Numbered from the stretch's first letter, positions 13,660 to 23,413 are shown. The stretch: 48,204 bases of DNA from Pyrinomonadaceae bacterium (GCA_013003215.1 JABDKD010000091.1:1-48204), one strand, 5' to 3'. The notes: generated from the sequence alone by a model not told the origin. Translations and numbers: made by a program.

Positions 13660-15303
13660 ATGTCATCAAATCATTCCAGCGCAGGCGATTATGATTCCCT
13701 AAAAAACTCACGTAGGGGTCGTAAGTCTAAAGATTCCGGTGACATCGGTGCGCTTAGCGGCCCAAAGAAAAAATCCAGCACGGATTCTGAAGAGACTCGA
13801 CGTTCGCAAACTGACGAAGTTGATAAAGGTCTCTCAAGGCGTCCGCGAAACGAAGAGCTTCCTTCAGAGGAGGCTTTTGCTTTGGAACCGGATCGAAAGA
13901 ATGTGATTACACCGAAGCCCTCCGATATTGTTGAGGAGCCGGTGCCTAAAGACCGGGAGCACGTAAAAGAACGAAAAAGAAAGAAGGTTGAAGATCGTGC
14001 CCGGAAAGACTTTACGATGCTGGACCGCGATTCCTGGGTTAAGCGCAACGGACACTACCTAACCTATATTGGCCTTTACACCTTTTCGATTCTAGTATTA
14101 TATAGGCCATATGAGCTCATTCCCGGGCTCGGGTTCCTGGCCGCGACAGCGTTCTTTGTTGCAGCAGCTACGCTCTTTATCTACATTCCTGCTCAGCTAT
14201 CGACGGAAGGGACTCTTACCTATCTTTCTATCGAAGTTAAGATGGTCATCCTTTTGACCGTGATCGCCCTCATTTCTGTTGCGATTGCAAAAAGCTCAAG
14301 AACCGCCTGGGCTGAATTCAACGAAATATTTATAAAAGCCGTTTTGATGTTCATCGTGATGGTGAATGTACTGCGAACGCGTCGAAGGTTGATGGGCATG
14401 GTGTGGTTGTCCATGGGAATAGCGCTGGTTCTTTCGTACATGGCATTAGGCATGTACTGGCGCGGCGAATTGGGTGTTGAAGGGTACCGGGTCGGCGTGA
14501 ATATCGGCGGGATGTTTGGAAACCCGAATGATCTCGCGCTGCACCTCGTTACGATGGTCCCGCTCGCGGTTGCACTTGGAGTCGCGTCGAGAAGTGTGCT
14601 CGCGAAGTTGTGCTACTTCACGATGTCAGGCCTTTTTGTCGCCGGAATTATGGTGACGTATTCCCGAGGGGGCTTTATCGGTTTGATGTGTGTCGCCGGG
14701 TTCCTGATCTGGAAGCTCAGCAAGGAAAACAGGCTACAGGTAATCGCGGTGGCTATCGTGTTTTTTGCGTTGTTTATCGCTCTCGCCCCCGGCAACTATG
14801 GAATGAGGCTTCTTTCTATTTTTGATCCCTCGCTTGACGGCGTGGGTTCCAGAAACCAGCGTCGCGATCTCCTGTTTCGTTCGATACTTGTCAGTATTCG
14901 GAATCCGTGGGGAATTGGAATTGGAAATTTTCCGATCGTTGGAATTAGAAACCTGGTTTCTCACAACTCTTATACGCAGGTGTCCTCGGAACTCGGTTTG
15001 CTGGGGCTCGCAGCGTATCTGGTATTTCTAATCAGTCCGTTCCGGCGCCTTGCTGCTATCGAGCGCCGACTTCAGGATCGGGATGAAGGAAGGTGGTTCT
15101 ATTTCCTGGCGATCGGTTTTCAGGCGAGCCTAATCGGGTTTTGCGTGTCCAGTTTCTTCGTCTCAGTGGCGTATAACTGGTTTATTTACTATCTGATAGC
15201 CTATGCGGTCGCGTTCCGGCGTATCTATACTATCGAGTTTAATGTTGCTGAAGAGGCCGGGAAGTTTTCGTTGAAGAAATACATTCCCGGTTGGCAGAAC
15301 TGA
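13660..15303 (+). CDS. O-antigen ligase/polymerase-family membrane protein (Wzy/WaaL type)
   Basis: A 547-residue protein. Residues 1-130 are highly charged and low in complexity (many K, R, E, D and S), with no membrane segment, and should lie in the cytosol. From about residue 135 there are some ten to eleven transmembrane helices. The large periplasmic loop includes RVGVNIGGMFGNPNDLALHL, a common feature of the O-antigen ligase domain. The late segment HNSYTQVSSELGLLGLAAYL is the H-[ST]-x-Y motif typical of Wzy and WaaL proteins. It would join repeat units or transfer the finished chain at the periplasmic face. The gene ends in TGATG, shared with the next start. Polymerase versus ligase cannot be told from sequence; with a Wzx in the same cluster, polymerase is more likely. 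The long charged N-terminal extension is unusual. Confidence 0.85.
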   Translation: MSSNHSSAGDYDSLKNSRRGRKSKDSGDIGALSGPKKKSSTDSEETRRSQTDEVDKGLSRRPRNEELPSEEAFALEPDRKNVITPKPSDIVEEPVPKDREHVKERKRKKVEDRARKDFTMLDRDSWVKRNGHYLTYIGLYTFSILVLYRPYELIPGLGFLAATAFFVAAATLFIYIPAQLSTEGTLTYLSIEVKMVILLTVIALISVAIAKSSRTAWAEFNEIFIKAVLMFIVMVNVLRTRRRLMGMVWLSMGIALVLSYMALGMYWRGELGVEGYRVGVNIGGMFGNPNDLALHLVTMVPLAVALGVASRSVLAKLCYFTMSGLFVAGIMVTYSRGGFIGLMCVAGFLIWKLSKENRLQVIAVAIVFFALFIALAPGNYGMRLLSIFDPSLDGVGSRNQRRDLLFRSILVSIRNPWGIGIGNFPIVGIRNLVSHNSYTQVSSELGLLGLAAYLVFLISPFRRLAAIERRLQDRDEGRWFYFLAIGFQASLIGFCVSSFFVSVAYNWFIYYLIAYAVAFRRIYTIEFNVAEEAGKFSLKKYIPGWQN

Positions 15304-16478
15304 TGACCTACGAACCGGTTCTACAGATCATTTTCGCGTTATCCTTGGCAGCGCTGTTCTACACCTACATCGGCTACCCGGTACTTGTGTACCTGATTTC
15401 TCTAGTCTTCCCAAAACCGATCAATCGTTCTGAATCTGAGCCCTTGGTCACGGTGCTAATTACGGCGTTTAATGAAGAAGAATCGATCGCTGAGAAATTG
15501 GAAAACACTCTTGAAATCGATTACCCGTCAGAGAAAATGGATATTCTTGTTGCTTCCGATGGATCCAGCGATCAAACGGATAAGATCGTAAGAAGATTTG
15601 CAGACCGCGGGGTCCGGCTCTTTCACCAGGAAGGGAGAAAAGGAAAGACCTATACGCAGAACAAAGCGGTTGAGCAGGCAAAGGGTGAGATCATCTTGTT
15701 CTCCGACGCGACAACCGAATATCGGCAGGATGTACTTCGCGAGCTAATCCCGTATTTCGCCGATGAATCCGTCGGTTGTGCCGCAGGACGGTTGGTTTAT
15801 GTTGATGACTCGGGGTCCGATGTTGGAAAAGGCGCCCGAAGCTACTGGAGCTACGAAACATTTCTAAAGCGAAGTGAAAGCAAGGTATGTTCGCTGATAG
15901 GCGCATCGGGTTGCCTTTACGCAGTTAGAAAAGAAGCCTATAGGCCGATGTACCCCGAGGCGTGTTCAGACTTTCTGATTTGTACGATTCTTTATAAGCA
16001 GGGGCTCCGTTCGGTTTATGTGCCGGAAGCGGTCTGTTTTGAAGAAACGAATGTAGATTCCTCAAGAGAGTTCAAAATGCGTGTTCGCGTGATTTCGCAG
16101 ACTTTTACGGATCTTTGGCGGAATCGCTCGATGATGAATCCTTTTAAGAGCGGGTTTTACGCAGTTCAGCTCTTCTCGCACAAACTACTCCGCTATATGG
16201 TTCCGGTGTTTCTTTTTAGCCTTTTCGTTTCTTCGGTTTTTCTGAGCCTCTTAAACCCAGTCTTTGCCGCAGTTTTAGCCGGTCAGGTGCTGTTTTATGG
16301 ACTCGCCCTTATCGGTTGGATACTAGAGAAAAGCGGTTTCGGGGGATCTCCATTCTCAGTTTTTTTGTATTTCGTTATCGCCAACTTCGCTTCGGTGGTC
16401 GGATTCTATAAGTTTATGACTGGAGAGACGTACGCCAGTTGGGAGCCTATTAGGAAAGACGCGGAAAATCGAGCTTAG
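15303..16478 (+). CDS. Membrane-bound family 2 glycosyltransferase
   Basis: A 391-residue GT2 enzyme. An N-terminal transmembrane helix (about 8-32) is followed by the GT-A domain. That domain opens VTVLITAFNEEESIAEKLEN, then ASDGSSDQTDKI, and has a SDATT segment at the DXD position. Two to three hydrophobic helices occur at the C-terminus (about 285-375), the layout of processive or lipid-linked transferases. It would act at the cytosolic face of the inner membrane on a lipid-linked acceptor. I chose the ATG at 15303, which overlaps the previous stop in TGATG; the TTG at 15291 would add four residues and overlap by 13 bp. A catalytic acid is likely in the EACSDFLIC segment. The donor sugar cannot be predicted. 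Confidence 0.88.
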   Translation: MTYEPVLQIIFALSLAALFYTYIGYPVLVYLISLVFPKPINRSESEPLVTVLITAFNEEESIAEKLENTLEIDYPSEKMDILVASDGSSDQTDKIVRRFADRGVRLFHQEGRKGKTYTQNKAVEQAKGEIILFSDATTEYRQDVLRELIPYFADESVGCAAGRLVYVDDSGSDVGKGARSYWSYETFLKRSESKVCSLIGASGCLYAVRKEAYRPMYPEACSDFLICTILYKQGLRSVYVPEAVCFEETNVDSSREFKMRVRVISQTFTDLWRNRSMMNPFKSGFYAVQLFSHKLLRYMVPVFLFSLFVSSVFLSLLNPVFAAVLAGQVLFYGLALIGWILEKSGFGGSPFSVFLYFVIANFASVVGFYKFMTGETYASWEPIRKDAENRA

Positions 16479-16493
16479 AATCGAGCCGGAAAG

Positions 16494-17543
16494 ATGGAAA
16501 AGAATGACGACAGCATCTTCGAGATAAAAGTGGGGGAACAGGTTCGCCCTGACCCTTTAGTCAGCGTCGTTATTCCGGCCTATAATTGTTCACCCTACAT
16601 TTCTGAATCGGTCAGAGCGGTTCTATCTCAGACGTTTCATGATTGCGAAGTCATCGTTGTGAATGACGGCTCTAAAGATACAGAGGATTTGGAATCTGCA
16701 CTCGCAGATCACGAGGACAAAATAACCTATATTCGACGTAGAAACGGCGGCCCGGGGGCTGCGAGGAATTCCGGCATACGTGTTTCGAAAGGAGAATTCC
16801 TGGCCTTTGTAGACGGGGATGATGTTTGGAGGCCGCAATTTCTTGAAAGACAGTTAAATGCTCTTAAGGAGAAAGGCTGCGATCTGATCTATTGTGATGC
16901 CCGCTATTTTGGCGAGGGACTCAAAGAAGGAAGGACTTTCTCGGAAAGGTCACCTTCGGAAGGTCCTGTTACGGTTGAGTCGCTTATTCTGGGCAAATGC
17001 AACGTGATTCTTTCTGGCACCCTGTTAAAGAAGAAGGCTGTTGTTGAATTTGGCATGTTCAAGGAAGAAGGACTGCCAATGGCGATCGAGGACTACGAGT
17101 TGTGGGTCCGGCTTTGTTCAAAGGGAGTCAAGATCGATTACCAGCGAGAGATTTTGCTTGATTACCGGGTTCATCAGTCGAATATTTCGGGCAGTATGTT
17201 GAGGATTGTGGAGCGCAGTCTCGCAGGGATTCGCTATGTGAAAGAGACCATTGATCTCAACGACACCGAGAGATTAGCAGCCGACGAAAGCATTCGCGTC
17301 TTTGAAAGCCAGTTGAATATGGAACGGGCGAAAGTGTTGCTCGCTCATGGAAGATTTGAGGAAAGCCTGAAGTATATGCAGCTTGGAGCCTCAAAAAACG
17401 GAAACAAAAAACTGCGTGCGATCGCTGGGATCATGAGTCTGAGCCCGTCGATTCTGCTGTTCCTTTTCAAGAAGTTTCGGCGAGAAGAATTTGAACAGGC
17501 TCTCAATGAGAACCCCGCCTTGGTTGCGAAAAATGCCGTCTGA
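16494..17543 (+). CDS. Family 2 glycosyltransferase (soluble type)
   Basis: A 349-residue GT2 protein. The GT-A fold begins with LVSVVIPAYNCSPYISESVR and EVIVVNDGSKDT. RRNGGPGAARNSGI precedes the metal-binding FVDGDDVW (about residues 105-112). The acceptor-side EDYELWVRL follows near residue 203. This sequence set is very typical of single-addition transferases of surface polysaccharides. The C-terminal 90 residues are helical and may bind the membrane at the end (LSPSILLFLFKKFRREE). It lies 15 bp after the preceding transferase and 35 bp before the flippase. It would add one sugar to the lipid-linked repeat unit in the cytosol. Confidence 0.92.
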   Translation: MEKNDDSIFEIKVGEQVRPDPLVSVVIPAYNCSPYISESVRAVLSQTFHDCEVIVVNDGSKDTEDLESALADHEDKITYIRRRNGGPGAARNSGIRVSKGEFLAFVDGDDVWRPQFLERQLNALKEKGCDLIYCDARYFGEGLKEGRTFSERSPSEGPVTVESLILGKCNVILSGTLLKKKAVVEFGMFKEEGLPMAIEDYELWVRLCSKGVKIDYQREILLDYRVHQSNISGSMLRIVERSLAGIRYVKETIDLNDTERLAADESIRVFESQLNMERAKVLLAHGRFEESLKYMQLGASKNGNKKLRAIAGIMSLSPSILLFLFKKFRREEFEQALNENPALVAKNAV

Positions 17544-17578
17544 CACTTCAAACTGCTTCCGACCTTCACGAACACCAA

Positions 17579-19138
17579 ATGGCCGAAGACAACAATAAAA
17601 CAAAATCACTTAAGGTCCAGAGTGCCTGGCTTTTGTTTGCGAAAATTGCGGGATTTGGTTTCGCCTTCGTTCTTCCTCTGATCGTTGTTCGAGTCCTTAG
17701 CAAAGAAGAGTTCGGGCTTTACAGGCTTTCGTTTCTCATAGTCACAAACGCCGTTGCAATTCTTCCACTTGGGATTTCGATGAGTGCGTATTACTACCTC
17801 GCACGCGATCGTGACAAGAGGGCCGCGGCGGTTTTGAATATCGTTTTGGTGCATTTTGGGGTAGGTCTTCTCGGTTTTCTCTTTCTTTTTGTGTTTCCGA
17901 ATGTGCTCGGAGCCGTTTTCGGAAGCCCGGAGATGACAAGACTCGCTCCTTTGATAGGGTGTGCCATTTGGCTATGGCTTTTTTCGATGTTTCTCGAACA
18001 TGTCGCTGTAGCAAACCAGGAGTCAAAGCTAGCCACTGTATTCATAATTTTTGCGCAGTTTAGTAAGACCGCGCTGATGGTTGGATTTGTTCTTTGGTTC
18101 GGGACGGTAGAATCGATCATTTACGCCGCGATTATCCAGGCCGCGATTCAAACCGCAATCCTTCTCATCTACCTCACACGACGTTTTCCCGGATTCTGGA
18201 AGTCGTTCGATCCGGCTTTTCTTAGGGAACACATTGCCTACGCCCTGCCATTTGGCATAGCAGGCATACTTTGGACGCTTCAGGTTGATCTTCACTATTA
18301 TTTTGTCGGTTATCGATACGGTGAGGCGGCGCTGGCGGTTTATGCGGTTGGTTGTTTTCAGCTTCCACTGGTCGCGATGCTCGCAGAATCGGTTATGTCC
18401 GTGATGATTCCGCGTATGAGCGAATTGCAGCTCGTTGATGATACCAAGGAAATGATCCGGGTAACCGCGCGCGCGATGCAAAAACTCGCTTTCGCGTACT
18501 TCCCCCTTTACGTGTTTATGATGATCACTGCGGAGACCTTTATAACTACCTTGTTTACAAAGAAATACGGGGATTCCGTTCCAATTTTTCTCATCTTTTT
18601 GACGCTTCTTCCGTTCCACATAATGATCTCAGATCCGGTCGTTCGTGCATATGAACACCTCGGAAGGTTTCTTCTGAAAATACGCGTGTTTACCTTTCTC
18701 GTACTCGTCGCGGGTCTTTATTTGGGGATCTTATATTTGGACATGAGATGGATAATAGCGATCGTGGTCGGAATCAGAATCGCGGAAATGCTCGTGGTTG
18801 AATTTGTTGTTTTCAGAAGTATTGGGGCCGAACTTTCAGATCTGAAGCTTTTATCCAATGTTTTGAAAACAGGGGTTCTTAGTATTTTGTGCGGTATTGT
18901 GACTTTTATTCTCTACGGAGCGGTTCGCGGACCGCTTGGCGAACTTGTTGCCGGAGCGGCACGAAGCTTTTCGGGAGCAAGTGAAATAATTCCCGAGTTT
19001 CTCTCGGGGGCCACCGTTCTCGCAGTTTGCTTCTTTGTTTTTGCTGTGTTGTATCTGGCCGGTTCTTATGCCGCGGGGACTTTTGAAGAGAGTGAAAAAC
19101 AGTATGTACGACGTTTCCTACGAATCTCAAATGGCTAA
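17579..19138 (+). CDS. Polysaccharide flippase of the Wzx/MATE-like (MVF) group
   Basis: A 519-residue integral membrane protein with about 12-14 transmembrane helices. The N-terminal segment SAWLLFAKIAGFGFAFVLPL and SKEEFGLYRLSFLIV is the typical start of Wzx/RfbX proteins, with the EEFG.YR pattern. Another marker is the region HIAYALPFGIAGILWTLQVD. It would flip undecaprenyl-linked repeat units from the cytosolic to the periplasmic leaflet. The last 35 bp overlap the chosen start of the FemAB-like gene. A Wzy-like and a Wzx-like gene in one cluster points to a Wzy-dependent route rather than an ABC-transporter route. Confidence 0.88.
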   Translation: MAEDNNKTKSLKVQSAWLLFAKIAGFGFAFVLPLIVVRVLSKEEFGLYRLSFLIVTNAVAILPLGISMSAYYYLARDRDKRAAAVLNIVLVHFGVGLLGFLFLFVFPNVLGAVFGSPEMTRLAPLIGCAIWLWLFSMFLEHVAVANQESKLATVFIIFAQFSKTALMVGFVLWFGTVESIIYAAIIQAAIQTAILLIYLTRRFPGFWKSFDPAFLREHIAYALPFGIAGILWTLQVDLHYYFVGYRYGEAALAVYAVGCFQLPLVAMLAESVMSVMIPRMSELQLVDDTKEMIRVTARAMQKLAFAYFPLYVFMMITAETFITTLFTKKYGDSVPIFLIFLTLLPFHIMISDPVVRAYEHLGRFLLKIRVFTFLVLVAGLYLGILYLDMRWIIAIVVGIRIAEMLVVEFVVFRSIGAELSDLKLLSNVLKTGVLSILCGIVTFILYGAVRGPLGELVAGAARSFSGASEIIPEFLSGATVLAVCFFVFAVLYLAGSYAAGTFEESEKQYVRRFLRISNG

Positions 19139-20228
19139 AACCAAAGGACAAAAACGCTCCGTCTGGACGAAGTCTGACGGAGATAACAGGTTCGAGTTGG
19201 TCCCTTCGATAACGGACATTGACCGTGAGGATGTAGCACGGCTTTTTGGTGGACAGCAGGAGGTATCTTTCCGGCAGTTTCCCGAATGGGATGACCTCGT
19301 GAAGATAAGCGGACGGGTACTCTATTTCACATATCGAAAGGATGATGAACTTGTTGCCTTTGCGCTTCTTCGGTTTCCGACACCTCGGATCGCTAACCTT
19401 GAATTTGGCCCTGTAGCTGTTTCTGCAGAGGACGGACTTACTGCTCTTGGAGAGATAATCGAGGCGGTGAAGTCTTCGACAAGTGCCTGGTACCTTAGGG
19501 TTCAGCTGCCTTGGCAAGAGGGTGAAGTTTCCGAGTTTGTGGTACGCAAGATTGCTAAAGAACACTCCTTTAGCACCTTCGAAGATAAACGAAACTGGGC
19601 TAGCAGTGTGATCGACACCACGCGTTCCGACGAGGAGTTGATGAAGTCACTCTCGAAGAACCACAAACGGTCGGTCAAAAAAGCGGTTAAACTCGGACTC
19701 GTTTCACGTGAGCTGATCACTGCTGAAGAAGTAACCGCTTTCAACGATATCTATTGCAGCATGTACAAGGTTCGCGGTGAGACGATTGACCGGGACGCCA
19801 ACCTGAGAGACTACCTAAATCTCTTTGAGTACTTCAGGGAATCGAGAAACGGTTTCTTCTATGGTGTGTTTGAAGGCGATGACCTGATCGGAGGAATGAT
19901 AATCGTAAAGCAGGGGAATTATGGCTTCTATCATCATTCTGCGAGCGATCCAACAAAGCGAAAGCTGCCCGTATTGCATTCAGCGGTGTTCTCAGTTATC
20001 GAAGAACTGAGGGTGAGAGGCATGCGGTATTTTGACTTTGGCGGGTACAACCATATGGTCGACGAATCCGATCAAGTGTATAATATTAATAGGTTTAAGG
20101 ACGGTTTCACAAAGGAATACACCTATTACCCGAAGCTGATGTACTTCGAGTTCAAACCCAACGCGGTTGCTCTTCTCGAATTTTCCCAGAAACTAAAAGA
20201 CGTCGTTAAGAAAGTCATAAGGCGTTAA
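19104..20228 (+). CDS. FemAB-family aminoacyltransferase (GNAT-like), polysaccharide-associated
   Basis: About 374 residues from the ATG at 19104; an ATG at 19131 would overlap the flippase by only 8 bp and is also possible. The fold is the double-GNAT of FemABX proteins. The first half includes EVSFRQFPEWDDLVKISGRV and the half-way motif MKSLSKNHKRSVKKAVKLGL. The second half includes FYGVFEGDDLIGGMIIVKQG, YFDFGGYN and INRFKDGFTKEYTYYPKLMY, the diagnostic FKxGF segment. Family members use aminoacyl-tRNA to attach amino acids to lipid II or other acceptors. Relatives lie in exopolysaccharide clusters, where the acceptor is not known. Placed between a flippase and an amidotransferase, it could attach an amino acid to a sugar of the repeat unit; that is inference. 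Confidence 0.85.
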   Translation: MYDVSYESQMAKTKGQKRSVWTKSDGDNRFELVPSITDIDREDVARLFGGQQEVSFRQFPEWDDLVKISGRVLYFTYRKDDELVAFALLRFPTPRIANLEFGPVAVSAEDGLTALGEIIEAVKSSTSAWYLRVQLPWQEGEVSEFVVRKIAKEHSFSTFEDKRNWASSVIDTTRSDEELMKSLSKNHKRSVKKAVKLGLVSRELITAEEVTAFNDIYCSMYKVRGETIDRDANLRDYLNLFEYFRESRNGFFYGVFEGDDLIGGMIIVKQGNYGFYHHSASDPTKRKLPVLHSAVFSVIEELRVRGMRYFDFGGYNHMVDESDQVYNINRFKDGFTKEYTYYPKLMYFEFKPNAVALLEFSQKLKDVVKKVIRR

Positions 20229-20272
20229 CCCTGCTTGCCTGAATCTAGGCGTCGGGCGTTTTCATTAATCCT

Positions 20273-22162
20273 ATGTGCGGTATTGCCGGTTTTATCGATT
20301 CAGAAATGACCCGGGACTATCGGGAGCGCGAGTCCCTGCTCGATCAGATGTGCAAGGTGATTACCCATCGTGGGCCGGATGAACAGGGTATGGCGGTTGT
20401 TGGTCGTGCGGCACTCGGGATGCGGCGACTTTCTATCATCGATTTAAAGACAGGTCAGCAGCCGATCTACTCAACCGACGGCTCTAAGCTGATCGTTTTT
20501 AACGGAGAGATCTATAACTACCTCGAGTTGAAGAAGGAACTTGAGGGTCTTGGGTACAGGTTCAAGACCAATTCCGATACAGAAACGATAATTCATGCAT
20601 TCGACGAGTTTGGTCCGGACTGTGTTCGGAAGCTGCGTGGGATGTTTGCGTTTGCGATCTGGGATGAAAAGGCTCAATCCCTTTTTGTCGCGCGTGACCG
20701 GGTCGGTAAAAAGCCGTTGTTCTATACTTTGCTCCCGAACGGCGATTTCGTATTCGGATCAGAGCTTAAATGCCTTCTTACTCATGGCGGCTTGGAGAAG
20801 AAAGTTGATCTTGGAGCAATTAACTCTTATCTGACGTTTGGTTATGTTCCCGAAGAATTCTGTGTCTTTGAAGGTGTGAAAAAGCTCGTTCCGGGCCACG
20901 TGCTCACTCTTGATCGAAAGGGGATCACCACCAACAAATACTGGGATTTTGAATACCGGGAGCGTTACGAAGAATGCGATGAAGGAGAGCTAATCGAAGA
21001 TCTTCGGTCTGAGATCGAAGATGCGGTGAAGGCACGGTTGATTTCAGAAGTTCCTTTGGGCGCATTTCTTTCCGGAGGAGTGGATTCCTCGGCCATCGTA
21101 GGGATGATGTCCCGAATCTCGGGTAAAGCTGTGAAGACGTTTTCCATCGGCTTCAACGAAGATTCTTTTAGCGAACTAAAGTACGCACGGATAGCTGCAA
21201 AGCATTTCAACACGGACCACCACGAATTCATCGTCACTCCCGATCTTGTCGAAACGGTTGACGAACTCGTCTGGCATTTAGACGAACCTTTCTCCGATCC
21301 TTCAACGATGCCGACGTTTATGGTTTCAAAGATGGCGCGGGACTTTGTGACCGTGGTGCTTTCAGGAGATGGCGGCGACGAGTTGTTTGCAGGTTACTCT
21401 CGCTATCAGGAAGACCGAAACCCTAATGTTGTAAGTGGTTTGCCGGCAGGCGTGCGCGAGAAGCTGATGCGGCCGTTGAGCGAGGCGATGCCTCATTCGG
21501 CACGCGGCAAGAACTTCCTCTACAACGCTTCGCTTGGAGGGATTGAGCGGTATATCGACAGTGTTTCTCAATTCGGGATGTTAAAGAAGAAATCGCTGTA
21601 TTCCGCGAATACACAATCTGCACTTGGTCCGGATATTTCAGAGCCCGAAGAACTGTTCGCAAGAATTGCGGCTTCGGGCGGCAAGCTCGACCCGCTCTCC
21701 CGATTGTTATATCTCGACAGCAAGACCTATTTGATCTCAGACATACTCACCAAAGTTGACCGCATGAGCATGGCCGCTTCATTGGAGGCCCGTGTCCCGC
21801 TATTGGACCAAAATCTCATAGACTTTGTGACCCGGCGAGTCCCGCCCGGTCTCAAAATGAAGGGCGACGAAACGAAATATATCTTCAAAAAGGCTCTGGA
21901 AGGAATCGTTCCAAATGAGATCCTATATCGCGAAAAACAAGGATTTGGTGTTCCGATCGCTGAGTGGATTAATACCAAATTGCGGAAAACCATCGTTAAT
22001 ACGCTTTTAGAACATAGAACGCTGGAACGTGGATATTTCGAACGGGAATACATTGAAACCCTTGTTTCGGAACACGCGAAAGGAAGACGCGATCACTCAC
22101 ATCCCCTTTGGGTTCTTTGGGTGTTGGAGCTTTGGCATCGACGCTATGTTGACGGCAGCTAG
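20273..22162 (+). CDS. Asparagine synthase-type glutamine amidotransferase (copy 1)
   Basis: A 629-residue enzyme. The N-terminal Ntn (class II glutaminase) domain starts with the catalytic MCGIAGF, has RGPDEQG and RRLSIID, and keeps the full glutamine-binding NGEIYN (77-82) and SDTET. The C-terminal synthetase domain has the PP-loop SGGVDSS (267-273) and the later VVLSGDGGDELFAGY. It can hydrolyse glutamine and adenylate a carboxylate, then form an amide. In polysaccharide clusters such enzymes are thought to amidate uronic acids or join amino acids to sugars rather than make free asparagine. A spacing of 44 bp separates it from the FemAB gene. It is one of three paralogues in this cluster. 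Confidence 0.92.
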   Translation: MCGIAGFIDSEMTRDYRERESLLDQMCKVITHRGPDEQGMAVVGRAALGMRRLSIIDLKTGQQPIYSTDGSKLIVFNGEIYNYLELKKELEGLGYRFKTNSDTETIIHAFDEFGPDCVRKLRGMFAFAIWDEKAQSLFVARDRVGKKPLFYTLLPNGDFVFGSELKCLLTHGGLEKKVDLGAINSYLTFGYVPEEFCVFEGVKKLVPGHVLTLDRKGITTNKYWDFEYRERYEECDEGELIEDLRSEIEDAVKARLISEVPLGAFLSGGVDSSAIVGMMSRISGKAVKTFSIGFNEDSFSELKYARIAAKHFNTDHHEFIVTPDLVETVDELVWHLDEPFSDPSTMPTFMVSKMARDFVTVVLSGDGGDELFAGYSRYQEDRNPNVVSGLPAGVREKLMRPLSEAMPHSARGKNFLYNASLGGIERYIDSVSQFGMLKKKSLYSANTQSALGPDISEPEELFARIAASGGKLDPLSRLLYLDSKTYLISDILTKVDRMSMAASLEARVPLLDQNLIDFVTRRVPPGLKMKGDETKYIFKKALEGIVPNEILYREKQGFGVPIAEWINTKLRKTIVNTLLEHRTLERGYFEREYIETLVSEHAKGRRDHSHPLWVLWVLELWHRRYVDGS

Positions 22163-22191
22163 CCGAATTTAGGCGATGGTGAATTGAACGC

Positions 22192-22214
22192 AAAACGACT
22201 AGTCTTCGTTTTTT
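22192..22214 (+). terminator. Weak terminator-like or attenuator hairpin after amidotransferase copy 1
   Basis: AAAACGA (22192-22198) and TCGTTTT (22206-22212) can pair around a 7-nt loop, followed by two more T. The stem is AT-rich and short, so it may only attenuate. Transcription of the downstream genes without another promoter suggests partial read-through. Confidence 0.3.
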
Positions 22215-22251
22215 GTGTCGAAAATCTCCGGTTCAGCGATATCCGTTTAAT

Positions 22252-23412
22252 ATGAGTTCACCTTCATTAACCAACAAACTGAAGTGGAACCTTCCTTGGA
22301 TGGTCAGATATCCCGCTGAGAGGACGCGTAGTTTTCTCGGTAAGACCGCGTTTGAAAAAAAGCACGTAATTTTTACTATCGCGGACCATTTTGAGCCTTC
22401 CTGGAGCAATGACGGCCTTCTCCCGCTTTCTCAGCAAAAGCGTGTCTTGGACAATTATTATGAGCTGGCCCAACGTACAGGTGATCGTCTCAAGGATTCA
22501 AACGGCGTAAAATTCGGACATACCTTTTTCTATCCGGCCGAGCAATATGATCGCGGCCTCATGGATACGATAGCGCAAATGCAGGCGGAAGGGTTGGGTG
22601 AGGTCGAGATTCACCTGCACCATGGTGTCGATGAGCCCGATTCACCGGAAAATCTGGAGCGGCAGCTCCTGGAATTCCGGGACGCATTGGCGGAAGATCA
22701 TAAGTGCCTTTCCCGCTTTGACGGTGAGGGTGATCCGAAATACGCGTTCGTTCACGGTAACCTGGCTCTGGCGAATTCAGCTGGCGGTAGGAACTGTGGT
22801 GTCGATGAGGAAATGAAGATACTGGCAGATACCGGATGTTATGTGGACATGACACTCGCTTCCGCGCCAGATCGTTCGCAGGTTCCGATGATCAATCAGA
22901 TATATGAGTGCGGGAACCCGCTCGATGAGCCGGTTCCACATCGTTCGGGGAGGCAATTGGAGGTCAATGGCCCGGCGCCGGAACTTCCGATCATCTTCAC
23001 CGGGCCTCTGGTCTTGAACTGGACGCGCCGGGTCAAAGGGGTTCCGATTCCACGACTGGATGACGGGGCGCTGGTGTATAATCAGCCGATGGATCTGGCC
23101 CGTCTTAGGCGCTGGCTCAACGCAAACATCACTGTCAAAGGCCGTTCGGACTGGATTTTTGTTAAACTCTATTGTCATTCGTTTTTCGAGAACGATTTTG
23201 ATGCGACCATTGGAAATGAGGCCGTTGAGTTTTTCAGCCGTGTGATGGATCACGGACAGGAATCGGGGAACTTCGATGTGCATTTCGCATCTGCGCGTGA
23301 GGCAACTAACATGGTGTTTGCGGCGATTGACGGGAAAGTAGGAAATCCTCACGATTTTCGGGACTACAAGCTGCTTTCAATTATGAACGAAGGTGCGATC
23401 GCCGGAACATAA
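22252..23412 (+). CDS. Deacetylase-like protein (putative NodB-fold, unnamed family)
   Basis: A 386-residue cytosolic-type protein without signal peptide. Features of a polysaccharide-deacetylase-like barrel can be seen: KHVIFTIADHFEPSW in the position of the usual TFDDG strand, HTFFYPAEQYD, and a His-rich metal-site candidate VEIHLHHG. The later FVHGNLALANS and KLYCHSFFENDF add further histidines. The family is not one I can name, and the order of motifs differs from classic NodB proteins, so activity is not assured. The ATG at 22252 gives a sensible N-terminus; an upstream TTG (22213) lies in the terminator-like hairpin. The heparinase-family gene follows after 1 bp, implying that the two act together on the same glycan. 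Confidence 0.6.
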   Translation: MSSPSLTNKLKWNLPWMVRYPAERTRSFLGKTAFEKKHVIFTIADHFEPSWSNDGLLPLSQQKRVLDNYYELAQRTGDRLKDSNGVKFGHTFFYPAEQYDRGLMDTIAQMQAEGLGEVEIHLHHGVDEPDSPENLERQLLEFRDALAEDHKCLSRFDGEGDPKYAFVHGNLALANSAGGRNCGVDEEMKILADTGCYVDMTLASAPDRSQVPMINQIYECGNPLDEPVPHRSGRQLEVNGPAPELPIIFTGPLVLNWTRRVKGVPIPRLDDGALVYNQPMDLARLRRWLNANITVKGRSDWIFVKLYCHSFFENDFDATIGNEAVEFFSRVMDHGQESGNFDVHFASAREATNMVFAAIDGKVGNPHDFRDYKLLSIMNEGAIAGT

Positions 23413-23413
23413 A

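Noticed and set aside
20234-22183. Similar short motif (GCC..GAATYTAGGCG) in the gaps at about 20237 and 22163
   Set aside because: Only two imperfect copies of about 15 bp; too weak to claim a shared regulatory site.
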